From: Gaiella sp.
GTDB taxonomy: Bacteria; Actinomycetota; Thermoleophilia; Gaiellales; Gaiellaceae
Direction: 5' to 3'
Length of the DNA stretch: 64,000 bases
Assembly (NCBI GenBank): GCA_027493885.1
Contig: JAOSJZ010000001.1
Location: 1,054,001 to 1,118,000, forward strand
The first letter of the stretch is position 1, and every line of letters begins with the position of its first letter. Positions 43,458 to 52,127 of this stretch are shown piece after piece. The notes beneath the pieces were generated by a model, which saw only the letters and a list, made by a program, of their open reading frames with translations, was not told where the DNA came from and searched no databases. A program made the translations under genes and the position numbers.

Positions 43458-44824
43458 GGCACGGTGATCCCGTGGCCGCCGCGGCGCGGGTCGCCCGCCG
43501 CCCCGAGCCCTCCGTCGCGGCGACGCTCGACGGCTGAGACCCCGCCGAAGAAGAGGTTGCGATCTGACCAGCGCCGGACCTCGAACCCGGCGTTCGCAAG
43601 CGCGGCGGCAGCGTCGTCGCTCCACCCTCCTTCGACGTGGGCGGTGTCGCCGTCGACGTGCAGGCGCGGCCGGGCGATCGCCTCGGCGACGGCGAGCTCC
43701 TGCGCGACGACGCCCTCGACCACCTGGACGATTGCTCCGGCCAGCCTCACCGATCCGGCGCTGCCGGCCGCGAGACGCGGGCCGCCGTCCTCGTCGAGGA
43801 CGAGAGTCGGCGTCATCATGCTGGGCAGCCGGCTGCCGATCTCGTGCTCCGCCTCGCCGATCACGTCGAGCTCGCCGAGCATGTTGTTCAGCTGGAAGCC
43901 GTGCCGGAAGACCCCGGAGCCCGAGCCGAGGGTCGAGGAGAGGCCCACGGCGGCTCCGTCACCGTCGACGACCGAGACGTGCGTCGTCCCGGTCGGCCGC
44001 GCCCCCGCTCCGAGGCCGTCGGCGCCGTAGGCGTGGGCGAGCGCTGCCACGAGCGCCAGCGCCTCATCCCGGGAAGCAGAGGCGCCCCGCTCGTGCGTCT
44101 CCAGCGACGCGAGACCGCGTTGCACGACGGTGCCGCCGCGCGACGGCTCAGGAGTGGTCAGGACGGTCGTGCCGACGAACGTGCCCTCGAGTGGGCTCCG
44201 CTCCTCCACGCGATAGCGGTCGAGGTCGTCTGCGAGGTCGGGCAGGAGCAGCGGGACGGCCTCGGAGCCCGTGTCCCGCAGGAGCCGGAGCGCCGGCAGG
44301 AGATCGGTTGCGTCGATCCTGTCCGCGGCGCCGTAGATCCGCCGGCCGCCCTCGTCTCTCTGCAGGATCGGCGCGAGGATCTCGTGCAGGAACGCCTGCG
44401 CGCTCGTCGTCGCGAGCGGCCGGGCGGCGAGCTCGAGGGCGGGCACGAACAGCGACGACCAGGGCAGCCGCCCCCGCCGTTGGTGGGTCTCTCGAAGCCC
44501 CGGGAGGAGGCCCGGTACGGCGACGGACGCCTCGCCCACGTGGAAGAGCTGCGTGGAGGCGTCGGCGAAGTCGATCTCGATCTCGTCCATCTCCCCGCGC
44601 GCGACCGAGGGAACGGCGAAGAAGCAGTCGAGCACCGTCACGGGCCCGCCCGGCTCTTGCAGGAGGACGAAGCCGCCTCCGCATGGCCCCGTCAACGGGC
44701 CCTCGGTCACGAAGGCGGCGAAGACGGCCGCGAGCGCGGCGTCGACACAGGTGCCTCCCTCGCGCAGAGCCCACGCCCCCGCTTCGGCCGTGTGCCGATT
44801 TCCCGCTGCGACCGCCCCGCGCAT
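43454..44824 (-). CDS. ggt: Gamma-glutamyltransferase family protein
   Basis: This Ntn-hydrolase cleaves gamma-glutamyl bonds of glutathione-like compounds; it is made as a precursor that cuts itself before the catalytic Thr. The 456-aa protein starts MRGAVAAGNRHTAEAGAWAL, with GGTCVDAALAAVFAAFVTEG and GPCGGGFVLLQ. The maturation site is TGTTHVSVVDGDGAAVGLSS, and PTLVLDEDGGPRLAAGSAGS carries the oxyanion region (family GSPGG, here GSAGS). No signal peptide is visible, and it is shorter than secreted GGT enzymes, so it may be a cytoplasmic member. It is coupled to the GNAT gene downstream. Confidence 0.87.
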   Translation of the reverse strand: MRGAVAAGNRHTAEAGAWALREGGTCVDAALAAVFAAFVTEGPLTGPCGGGFVLLQEPGGPVTVLDCFFAVPSVARGEMDEIEIDFADASTQLFHVGEASVAVPGLLPGLRETHQRRGRLPWSSLFVPALELAARPLATTSAQAFLHEILAPILQRDEGGRRIYGAADRIDATDLLPALRLLRDTGSEAVPLLLPDLADDLDRYRVEERSPLEGTFVGTTVLTTPEPSRGGTVVQRGLASLETHERGASASRDEALALVAALAHAYGADGLGAGARPTGTTHVSVVDGDGAAVGLSSTLGSGSGVFRHGFQLNNMLGELDVIGEAEHEIGSRLPSMMTPTLVLDEDGGPRLAAGSAGSVRLAGAIVQVVEGVVAQELAVAEAIARPRLHVDGDTAHVEGGWSDDAAAALANAGFEVRRWSDRNLFFGGVSAVERRRDGGLGAAGDPRRGGHGITVP

Positions 44825-45174
44825 GGCGGGAGCGTAGATCGACTCGACCGGCGAGGCGGGTCGACGACGGCGGCCTCGTTCGCTGCGGGTCCCGGGCGCG
44901 TCGCCGCGGAGCAGGGTGAGGCACCGGACGTCGCGGAAGCACCCTCGCACCGGGAGGCGGGAGCGGAGGCTCCCCTCCTCGACGAAGGCCAGGCGACGGG
45001 CGACCGCATCCGACGCCCCTTGCCCATCCACACGGCGCGGGTCGCGAGCCCACGGCCGCGCGCCCCCCTGGAGCGAGCCGGTAGGCGACGCTCGCCCGCT
45101 ACTTCGCGTGGAAGGCGAGATGTGCTGCAACGACGCTCGGCTGCCCGTCCGAGAGCGCGCGCGTCCTCCGCCTC
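44825..45174. other. 350-bp stretch with no recognised gene
   Basis: Between the ggt start and the ftsZ stop, the DNA keeps high GC and has open frames on both strands, but no product resembles a protein family I know and none has a convincing ribosome-binding site. It should hold the ggt promoter on its left side and the ftsZ terminator on its right. It could also be a decayed gene. Confidence 0.5.
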
Positions 45175-46743
45175 TCAGCGCAGGAAGCTCGGCAGCTCGC
45201 GCTCGGCCTCACTCGCGGAGTGCCCGCCGGGTGACGAGACCATCCCTCGCGCGGGCGTGAACGCCGCCCGCCTCGGCGACCCGAGCCCGGTCGCGACGAC
45301 CGTGACCCAGACCTGGCCGTTGAGCCGCTCGTCGACGGTCGCCCCGAAGATGATGTTCGTGTCGTCGGTCGCCGCCTGGCGCACGACCTCGGCCGCTTCA
45401 TTCACCTCGAGCAGGGTCAGGTCGTCTCCGCCGGCGATCGAGAGGAGGATCCCGCGTGCGCCGACGATCTCCGTGTCGATCAGCGGCGATCGGAGAGCCC
45501 GCTCTGCGGCCTCGCGCGCGCGGCTCTCGCGGGCCTCGGAGTACCCGATCCCCATCAGTGCCGACCCCGCGTCGCTCATCACGGTTCGAACGTCGGCGAA
45601 GTCGAGGTTGATCAGCCCGGGCATCGTGATCAAGTCGCAGATCCCCTGGACGCCCTGACGCAGCACGTCGTCCGCGATCCGGAAGGCGTCGATCATCGAG
45701 GTCGCGCGGTCGAGCACCTCGAGCAGGCGGTCGTTCGGGATCACGATCACCGTGTCGCAGGCCGCGCGCAGCGCCTCGACGCCGCCCTCGGCGGCAAGCT
45801 TCCTGCGGGTGCCCTCGAACTTGAAGGGCGTCGTCACGATGCCTACTGTCAGCGCACCGAGCTCGCGGGCGATCTTCGCGACGACCGGAGCGGCACCGGT
45901 CCCGGTGCCACCCCCTTCCCCCGCGGTGACGAACACCATGTCGCTGCCGCGGAGCGCGGCACGGACGTGGTCGTAGCCCTCCTCGGCGGCGCGCCGACCG
46001 GTTTCCGGGTCCGCGCCCGATCCGAGACCATGGGTGATCGACTCGCCGATGTGGATCTTCACCGGTGCGTCGGAGAGCTCGAGCTGCTGCGCGTCCGTGT
46101 TGACGGCGACGAAGTCGACCTGCGCGATGCCCGCGTCCATCATGCGGTTGACCGCGTTGATGCCGGCTCCGCCGACCCCGACGACGCGGATGACGGCGAG
46201 GTACGAGGCAACGTCTCCGGCAACGTGCAGTCGTGGTGCGCTCTCCGGCATCGGCGTCACGAAGCGGCTTGCGGGCGGCGTGTACGGCTCGGCCCGCCCG
46301 TCCGGCGCGGCGTCCGTGCGTGCTGCCGGCGCGGGGGCCACCTCGGCGGCGTCAGCCGGCGGACGCACGAGCTCGACGACGTCGGCCACGGGCTCGACGG
46401 CCTCGTGCTCGACAGCAGGTGGAGCGGCGGAGACGGTCGCCTCCGGCTCCGGCGCCTCGGGTTGCCCGCTGCGGCCGACCTCGAAGTCGTAGACGTGCTC
46501 GACGGTGGCATCGGGCTCCGGCGCGTCCCGTCGCGTCACGAGGGGCGCCTCGGGGCCCAACGGACGTGGCGTCTCGGACTGCGTCGGCGGCGGCGCCGTG
46601 GAGCGTTCCCCGGGCGCGTCCGCCGGCTCGCCGGCCGGCGCTCCGGCAGGGTCGGTCTCGCTCTGGCGCCGCTGGGCGGCTTCCGTCGCGCGGAAGAGCT
46701 CCGCGAGCGGCCCCTCACGCATGCTTGCGCGCTTACGCGCCAT
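45175..46743 (-). CDS. ftsZ: FtsZ-family GTPase with about 180-residue N-terminal extension
   Basis: The tubulin-like core starts near residue 180 ([21 protein letters not shown]) and has the GTP-binding [22 protein letters not shown] region, [16 protein letters not shown], and the synergy-loop region [16 protein letters not shown]. The C-terminal ELPSFLR matches the conserved FtsZ tail that binds FtsA/SepF. Unusually, the long disordered Ala/Pro/Glu segment lies before the core while the usual C-terminal linker is only about 25 residues. The ATG start overlaps parA by 11 bp. The gene is away from the usual dcw cluster neighbours, so it may be a second FtsZ. Confidence 0.88.
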   Translation of the reverse strand: MARKRASMREGPLAELFRATEAAQRRQSETDPAGAPAGEPADAPGERSTAPPPTQSETPRPLGPEAPLVTRRDAPEPDATVEHVYDFEVGRSGQPEAPEPEATVSAAPPAVEHEAVEPVADVVELVRPPADAAEVAPAPAARTDAAPDGRAEPYTPPASRFVTPMPESAPRLHVAGDVASYLAVIRVVGVGGAGINAVNRMMDAGIAQVDFVAVNTDAQQLELSDAPVKIHIGESITHGLGSGADPETGRRAAEEGYDHVRAALRGSDMVFVTAGEGGGTGTGAAPVVAKIARELGALTVGIVTTPFKFEGTRRKLAAEGGVEALRAACDTVIVIPNDRLLEVLDRATSMIDAFRIADDVLRQGVQGICDLITMPGLINLDFADVRTVMSDAGSALMGIGYSEARESRAREAAERALRSPLIDTEIVGARGILLSIAGGDDLTLLEVNEAAEVVRQAATDDTNIIFGATVDERLNGQVWVTVVATGLGSPRRAAFTPARGMVSSPGGHSASEAERELPSFLR

Positions 46744-47713
46744 CCTCGGCCTCCTTCGCCGCGACGAGCTCGCGGGCAAGCTCGCGGTACGCCTCCGCCG
46801 CGGCGCCCGTCGGGTCGTACTTGAGGACGGAGCTGCCCTTGACGGGCGCCTCCGCATAGCGAACGGTCTTGCGGATCCGCGTGCGGTAGACGAGCTTCCC
46901 GAAGTTCTCCTCGAGGATCTCGATCGCCTCTCGCGAGTGCAGCGTCCGTCCGTCGAACATCGTCGCGACGATGCCCTCCACCCCGACGTTCGGGTTGAGG
47001 TTCTCGCGCACCATCGCCAGCGTGTTCTCGAGCTGGACCAGCCCGCGCAGCGAGAGGTACTCGCACTGGACGGGGACGATCACGCCGGTGGCGGCGACGA
47101 ACGCGTTGATCGTGAGCAGTCCGAGCGACGGCGGAGTGTCGAGGAGGACGTAGTCGTACGACCCGCGCACCTCGACGAGCGCCTTCTCGAGCGACCGCTC
47201 TCGGCCGATCATCGCGCTCAGAGCAAGCTCCGCTCCTGCGAGGTCGATCGAGGCGACAGCGAGGTCGGCCTCGCGGTGTTCGATCACCTCGGAGATCGGC
47301 ACTTTGTGGACGAGTACGTCGAACATCGAACGCTCGATCACATCCGGGTTGAGGCCCTGGCTCATCGTCAGGTTGCCCTGCGGGTCGAGATCGACGAGCA
47401 GCACGCGGTGTCCCATCTCTCGGAGCGCGACGCCGACGTTGAGCGTCGTCGTCGTCTTGGCGACGCCCCCCTTCTGGTTGGCGAGCGCGATCACGCGCGT
47501 CGAGACGGCCTCGGCAACGACCGCCGGAGCCGTGCGCTCGGGCGCCTCCTCGACGAGAGGTGGCGCTTGGACGTCTGTCGCCGGCGCGACGTGGAGTGCC
47601 TCGTGCTCGCCCACCGGCTCGCTCACCGCAATGCGCTCCGCGTCGTCCACGATCTCCGCTGCGGTCGCAGACGACGCTCCTGCCGGCCTTGGTCGCAGAC
47701 GGATGAGTCCCAT
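46733..47713 (-). CDS. parA: ParA/Soj-type partition ATPase
   Basis: The 326-aa protein is a deviant-Walker ATPase: [20 protein letters not shown] (signature Lys in KGG), [36 protein letters not shown] and [19 protein letters not shown]. About 75 residues of Ala/Glu-rich sequence precede the core. The ATG at 47713 is chosen ([12 protein letters not shown]). No parB is present nearby; the only partner is the overlapping ftsZ gene, so this ParA may position the division ring or another cargo rather than segregate a chromosome origin. Confidence 0.9.
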   Translation of the reverse strand: MGLIRLRPRPAGASSATAAEIVDDAERIAVSEPVGEHEALHVAPATDVQAPPLVEEAPERTAPAVVAEAVSTRVIALANQKGGVAKTTTTLNVGVALREMGHRVLLVDLDPQGNLTMSQGLNPDVIERSMFDVLVHKVPISEVIEHREADLAVASIDLAGAELALSAMIGRERSLEKALVEVRGSYDYVLLDTPPSLGLLTINAFVAATGVIVPVQCEYLSLRGLVQLENTLAMVRENLNPNVGVEGIVATMFDGRTLHSREAIEILEENFGKLVYRTRIRKTVRYAEAPVKGSSVLKYDPTGAAAEAYRELARELVAAKEAEDGA

Positions 47714-47760
47714 GACCACGCCTCGTTCACCGCGGTCCACCCGACTCCTTCACCCGATGC

Positions 47761-48714
47761 TCAATCCTCCCCGTCCCAGTAGTCGAGCACGTCCAGGCGA
47801 CCGACGAGCCCGATTCCCCGAATGCTCACCTTGCCAGACCGAGGGTAGTACGCGACGTCGCGCGGGTCGCGGGTCCCATAGGCGAGAACGGTCAGGCCAT
47901 CGCGGCCCGCGCTGAAGGTGTGTGCCCGCCCGGATCCGGCCGGCCGGGCGACCACGCTGCCGGCGCGGACGGCGTGCTCCTCGTGTCTGCCCCCGAGCCG
48001 GGGATGAGGCCACAGCTCGAGCAGGCCTTCGCCCTCGAGAACGACGAAGATCTCCTCCTCGGCGCTGTGGCAGTGGGGTGGGTTGACGAGCTTGCCCGGG
48101 GCCACCTCGAGGTGCTGGATCCCGGTCTTGAGCGAGCCGGCCGCGCGCCCGAGGTCGCGCGCCGAACGCACGACGGTGGCGCCGTCGCGAGCGGCGGGCT
48201 CGACCTCCGCGATGTTGACGATCCGCGACGGCCGCTCGGCGAGCTCGCCGACATCCGGCGGTCCGACGGCGATCTCTCGCTCCCAGGGGTGGTCGTCCGG
48301 GGCGCCTTCGAGCACCCAGGTCGGCCCGAGCCACGAGACGCCCGCGCGCGGCAGGAGCGTGTTCGCGGCGTAGTGCCGCTCGCCGAAGGCAAGGACGTCG
48401 AGCCCGTCGGGGCCTCCCTGAAGCGTATGCGCGTGCTCGAGCGCAAGGTGCACGAGGCAGTCTCCGGGACCGACCGCGTACGCCGCCTCGCCCGATGCGT
48501 CGGCCTGGACGGAGACCCCGGATCCGGCGAGGACGTAGAAGATCTCCTCTTCCGAGCCTTCGAGGTGCAAGGGCGTCGACCATTTGCCGGCATCGACGCG
48601 GATCCGCTTGACGCCGACCCACTCCGACGCCTCCCCGGTGAGCGCCTGCCAGGTGCCGGAGATGTGACCCGCTCCGCGGTGGACGCCCTCGACGTCGTCC
48701 CAGTGTGAGATCAC
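47761..48714 (-). CDS. Bicupin protein
   Basis: The 317-aa protein holds two cupin domains. The first has STPLHLEGSEEEIFYVLAGSG (metal motif H..EE) and GPGDCLVHLALEHAHTLQGG; the second has NPPHCHSAEEEIFVVLEGEG and AGSVVARPAGSGRAHTFSAG. Both keep His/Glu metal ligands. Bicupins include dioxygenases and oxalate decarboxylases, but I cannot assign a substrate. Its GTG start overlaps the stop of the 68-aa gene upstream (GTGA), placing it in the operon driven by GKCAC promoter copy 3. Confidence 0.82.
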   Translation of the reverse strand: MISHWDDVEGVHRGAGHISGTWQALTGEASEWVGVKRIRVDAGKWSTPLHLEGSEEEIFYVLAGSGVSVQADASGEAAYAVGPGDCLVHLALEHAHTLQGGPDGLDVLAFGERHYAANTLLPRAGVSWLGPTWVLEGAPDDHPWEREIAVGPPDVGELAERPSRIVNIAEVEPAARDGATVVRSARDLGRAAGSLKTGIQHLEVAPGKLVNPPHCHSAEEEIFVVLEGEGLLELWPHPRLGGRHEEHAVRAGSVVARPAGSGRAHTFSAGRDGLTVLAYGTRDPRDVAYYPRSGKVSIRGIGLVGRLDVLDYWDGED

Positions 48715-48917
48715 GCATTGATCATGTCACGCGCCAGGGCATCCCGCAGATGGCCCACGGCGACGTCGCCGGCATCACCTCCTTCCACCCGCACCCACGC
48801 CTCCGCCTCGTGGAGGAGGGCCCGGAGCTCCCCGAGCAGCTCGACCGGGCCCGCGTTCGCCCGTCGCATGGACTCGATCCGCTCGAACCGCTCGAGAACG
48901 CTCCGTGCCTCCTCCAT
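48711..48917 (-). CDS. Small uncharacterised protein (68 aa) under the GKCAC promoter
   Basis: The product is a charged, probably all-helical protein: MEEARSVLERFERIESMRRA, then GPVELLGELRALLHEAEAWV and GDVAVGHLRDALARDMINA. No signal or membrane segment. The ATG at 48917 lacks a Shine-Dalgarno and is 6 nt downstream of a TACGGT -10 hexamer, so the transcript is likely leaderless. It is translationally coupled to the bicupin gene. The family is not recognised. Confidence 0.72.
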   Translation of the reverse strand: MEEARSVLERFERIESMRRANAGPVELLGELRALLHEAEAWVRVEGGDAGDVAVGHLRDALARDMINA

Positions 48918-48923
48918 GCACCG

Positions 48924-48978
48924 ACCGTAGCCCGGCACCTGTGACGGGTGTGTGCCGGCTCCGTGCCGGATGTGTGAC
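48924..48978 (-). promoter_or_regulatory. 11-bp periodic GKCAC promoter, copy 3
   Basis: Read on the minus strand: GTCAC, GGCAC, GGCAC, GTCAC at exact 11-bp steps (plus-strand boxes 48974-48978, 48963-48967, 48952-48956, 48941-48945). A TACGGT -10 hexamer (48924-48929) begins 12 nt after the last box, and the ATG follows 6 nt after it, the same geometry as copy 2. Confidence 0.78.
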
Positions 48979-49033
48979 GGGCTTTCCACAGAGCCGCCGC
49001 CCGGCGACGATGCGCCCGATCGCGGCAGCCAGG

Positions 49034-50257
49034 CTACGAGGCGACGCGAAGCCGGGCAGGGCCCGCGACGCCGAGGAGCACCCGATCGAGTCGCGCGACG
49101 AGACCCGTCCGGTCGCCGTCGCGAAGCGCCTCGACGAGCGCCCGTCGCACTCCATCCACGGCGACCGCTCCGCCCTCGCCGCCCTCGGCCAGCGCCGCCA
49201 GCTCGTCGTGGAGCTCCGAGCGCCGCTCGGGGTCGTGCTCGAGCAGGACCGCGGCACGCAGCGGCCACGTCGCGCCGAGCAGCGCGGCCAGGGACGCCCG
49301 GAGCTGCTCCGAGCGGAAGGGCTCATGCTGGAAGAGAGACAGCTCCCACCGGTCGAGAGCCTCGGCGAGCGGCGTGTCGGCGTCGGCGAGCGCGAGCCGA
49401 ACCAGCAGCTCTGCGGCGAGCGGCGCCCGGAACTCGTCGAGCCGCGTCGGCTCTCCGGGTGGCTGCGTCGCCGCGATCGGCAGCACCGGGCGGATCCCGT
49501 ACGGCCGCCCGTCGAGAGTCTCGAACAGCACGGGGCCGGCGGCGAGCGGAGCGGCGGTGGCGAGTCGCACCGCCGAGACGGCGTCCGCGATCTCCGCCGG
49601 TGCGTCGGGCACGCTGTCGCCCGGCCCGAGCGCCGCCCGGAGCTCGATGACGCAGTAGCGGTCGGCCTCCCGGCCGAAGCCCTGCGGCAGCAGACCCTTC
49701 GCCTCGGGCCAGTGTCGCGCCAGCTCGCCGTCCGCCGCTACCCGCATGCGCAACGACGCGCCGAGCTCGCGCTGCACGCCCGTGGAGATGCCGACGAGCG
49801 GCGCGACCGCCGCGTACGCACGGTGCTCCCCGAAGAGCGAACGCTCGAGCTCGGCGTAGGCGCGGTCGAACGACTCGTCGTCCCAGTCGAATCCGCCGCA
49901 CGCCTCGGCGACCCGGATCAGCAGGTCGAGGAGCACCGTACGGAAGAGAGCATCGTCCTCGGACGGGTCGCGTCCCGCGTGCGCGCGCGCGTAGATCGAC
50001 GCCGCCGGCTCTCGCGTGAGCTCCTCGAGCGCGATCAGCGCATCCTCCCGACCGCGCAGGCGCACTGCGCGGGCCTCGACGAAGTCGCGGACGAGGGGCC
50101 TGAGCTCGTAGAGCGCCGGCCCGTTGCGATGCTCGTGCTCCTCGAAGGCGAAGGGCAGCGACTCGCCTGCCTCGTCGAGCTCGCGGACGAGGTAGGCGAA
50201 TGCGCCGAGCGTGAACGCCCGGAGTGCGTGACAGAGCTGCGGCGACCGCGCGGACAC
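49034..50257 (-). CDS. Uncharacterised 407-aa protein
   Basis: The GTG start at 50257 gives VSARSPQLCHALRAFTLGAF. The protein is rich in Ala, Leu, Arg and Glu, with predicted helices throughout, for example YLVRELDEAGESLPFAFEEH, LYELRPLVRDFVEARAVRLR and SELHDELAALAEGGEGG. No signal peptide, membrane segment or catalytic motif is evident. Codon use and GC match the neighbours. It is downstream of a Crp/Fnr gene on the same strand with a 183-bp gap that holds no recognised gene. I cannot name a family. Confidence 0.7.
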   Translation of the reverse strand: MSARSPQLCHALRAFTLGAFAYLVRELDEAGESLPFAFEEHEHRNGPALYELRPLVRDFVEARAVRLRGREDALIALEELTREPAASIYARAHAGRDPSEDDALFRTVLLDLLIRVAEACGGFDWDDESFDRAYAELERSLFGEHRAYAAVAPLVGISTGVQRELGASLRMRVAADGELARHWPEAKGLLPQGFGREADRYCVIELRAALGPGDSVPDAPAEIADAVSAVRLATAAPLAAGPVLFETLDGRPYGIRPVLPIAATQPPGEPTRLDEFRAPLAAELLVRLALADADTPLAEALDRWELSLFQHEPFRSEQLRASLAALLGATWPLRAAVLLEHDPERRSELHDELAALAEGGEGGAVAVDGVRRALVEALRDGDRTGLVARLDRVLLGVAGPARLRVAS

Positions 50258-50440
50258 GACGACACCTACTCGGCCGGCGGGCCGATCCCTGCCGGACCGC
50301 CCGGCAGCGGGCCTCGTTGACACTCGAGACACCAGTCCGCCGTGCGGCTCGGGTCGCCGAGACCAGGCGTGCGGATCGCCCTCCCAACGCCTCGACCCGC
50401 ACGCCAACGGCTGCAGGCGGACCGCTGCCCGACGCAACAA

Positions 50441-51112
50441 TCACCCTCCGGCCTCGGTCGGGCGTTGCCGGGCGAGCCGCGCCATCCCTTCCTGGTCGCG
50501 AAGCACCGTCCTTCCCCGCGAGAGCTCGACGAGCCCGCGCCGCTCCGCCACGCGGAGCACGCGGTTGACGGTCGCCCGTGACGCTCCCGCCAGGGCAGCG
50601 ATGTCCTCCTGGATGAGGGGGATCGCCACCGGCGGCCGGCCGCCGTAGATGCGGCCGAGCTCGAGCACCCGCCGCGCCACCCGCGTCTCCGCATCGACGG
50701 TGTACGCCTCGACGAGGCGCTCGGAGAGAAGTGCGACGTGCTCGGCGAGCATCCGCACCAGCACCTCGCCGACCGACGCATGCCGGCGCGCCAGGCGCCG
50801 AAGCTCCGACCCGCGGAGGACGAGCGTCTCGCCCTGTTCGAGGGACGTCACCGTCGCGCTCCGTTCCGCTCCCGTTACGACCGCGAGCTCGCCGAAGGTC
50901 TCCCCCGGCCCACGGATCGCGAGCGCGACGACGTCTCCGTGCGCGGTCGTGATCCGGACGTCGAAACGACCCTTCACCACGAGGTGTACCGCGTCCGCTG
51001 GATCTCGGTGATGGAAGACCACCTCACCACGCCGGTACGTGGTGCGGCGCGCAAGCGCCAGGACCGCGCGAACGTCTTCGCCCGGGATGCCCTCGAACAG
51101 CCGCCATTCCAT
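50441..51112 (-). CDS. Crp/Fnr-family transcriptional regulator
   Basis: The 223-aa protein has an N-terminal cyclic-nucleotide-binding domain (MEWRLFEGIPGEDVRAVLAL, RRGEVVFHHRDPADAVHLVV, GPGETFGELAVVTGAERSAT) and a C-terminal winged helix (VAIPLIQEDIAALAGASRAT with VNRVLRVAERRGLVELSRGR). The GETFGELA...ERSAT cassette keeps the Glu and Arg expected for cAMP contact. ATG 51112 is preferred; an upstream TTG would add three residues and run into the operator. A TGTGA-N6-TTACA site lies one base before the ATG, suggesting autoregulation. Confidence 0.9.
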   Translation of the reverse strand: MEWRLFEGIPGEDVRAVLALARRTTYRRGEVVFHHRDPADAVHLVVKGRFDVRITTAHGDVVALAIRGPGETFGELAVVTGAERSATVTSLEQGETLVLRGSELRRLARRHASVGEVLVRMLAEHVALLSERLVEAYTVDAETRVARRVLELGRIYGGRPPVAIPLIQEDIAALAGASRATVNRVLRVAERRGLVELSRGRTVLRDQEGMARLARQRPTEAGG

Positions 51113-51113
51113 G

Positions 51114-51131
51114 TGTGACAAGCGTTACACA
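51114..51131. promoter_or_regulatory. Crp-type operator at the regulator start
   Basis: TGTGACAAGCGTTACACA contains TGTGA-N6-TTACA, close to the Crp consensus TGTGA-N6-TCACA. It abuts the ATG of the Crp/Fnr gene and lies about 85 bp upstream of the divergent secreted-protein gene, so both could be controlled by the regulator. Confidence 0.6.
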
Positions 51132-51215
51132 CTCTGTGTCGCGCGCGGCGACGACGGATGGGTCGCGCGCTTCTAGCCTCGGCGCATGGTCGAACGGTCG
51201 AGGAGGACGCAAGAC

Positions 51216-51805
51216 ATGTACGAGATGACGACAGCACGGATGCTCATGACGACGGCGGTGCTCGCCGCCGTCGCGGCGCTCTTCGCCGGTGGGGCGCACG
51301 CGATGCTCATGGACGTCGACGGCGGGACCACGAACGGAACCGTCACGACCCCGACGGCGCAGCCGACGATCCCCTACCTCAGCCATGGGATCGGCGTCGA
51401 CGAGAGCCTGTTCGCGGGCAGCGGATCCCAACAGCCCACCGGAGCGCACGCCGTGCTCGGGCGTGACCGGACGACGGTGTCGTCGACCGCCGTCCAACCG
51501 GGCACGATCCCCTACCTGAGCCACGGAGCCGGCGTCGACGAAAGCCTGTTCAGCGGGCTGCCGTCGCTCGGTCTCACGGGCGACTCGGCGTCCACGCGGG
51601 TCTCCGCTCCCGAGCCCGAGGGGCTCACCGGTGACTCGGCGCTGACGCGGTACCCCGGGACGGCGACCACACCGGCGACGTCCGGCAGAGACGGCCTCGA
51701 CTGGACGTCATTCGGGGCCGGAGCCGGCATGGCCGCCCTGCTGGCCGCGGCGATCGGGGGATCTGGCTCACGAGCCGTCGCCGTGGCGGGGTTGCTCTCC
51801 CGTAG
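51216..51805 (+). CDS. Secreted, C-terminally anchored protein with repeated IPYLSHG motif, frame broken near its end
   Basis: An AGGAGG ribosome-binding sequence (51201-51206) precedes the ATG. A signal peptide is likely (MLMTTAVLAAVAALFAGGAHA, residues 9-29). Two copies of a motif IPYLSHG[IA]GVDESLF lie about residues 60 and 102, and LTGDSA[SL]TR occurs twice. The long frame runs on to 52295, but shifting at the G run 51756-51760 (one base short) gives LAAAIGGIWLTSRRRGGVALP and a stop at 51805 just before a terminator hairpin. The 196-aa result has a membrane helix and basic tail. The family is not recognised. Confidence 0.75.
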
Positions 51806-51827
51806 ACCGTCCGACACGGGAACCGAG

Positions 51828-51853
51828 ACGGGGCGGCCCGGGGACCGCCCCGT
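51828..51853 (+). terminator. Hairpin terminator after the secreted protein gene
   Basis: ACGGGGCGG (51828-51836) and CCGCCCCGT (51845-51853) form a perfect 9-bp stem with an 8-nt loop, followed by TTCG. It lies 22 bp after the reconstructed stop at 51805, supporting that end. Confidence 0.75.
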
Positions 51854-52127
51854 TTCGCTGGACCGCCCTGGCGGGCGGCGTGCCACGTCCGAAGCACACG
51901 AGCAGGACACGAAGTTGGTACGAAGTCGAGACTGTCTCGGGACGATTGTCGCCTGTTCAGACGATAGAATCGACAGTGGGTGGTGGGATGGGGTGCCCCA
52001 CGAGACGTGCGCAAAGAGCGCACATCACGGTTGGGCGAGGCAAGATCCGACCACCGCTCCGATCACCCGTGCCCCTCGAGCGTTCGTATCGAGAGGGCGA
52101 GCTGCTGCCCGCCCTCGAGGCGGCGCC

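Noticed and set aside
46733..47713. Plasmid or chromosome partition locus
   Set aside because: No parB gene or parS-like sites (TGTTTCACGTGAAACA) were seen near the ParA gene.
50258..50440. Possible tRNA or structured RNA in the gap between the 407-aa gene and the Crp gene
   Set aside because: The stretch is GC-rich with some self-complementarity, but no T-loop consensus, acceptor pairing or D-arm could be assembled on either strand.
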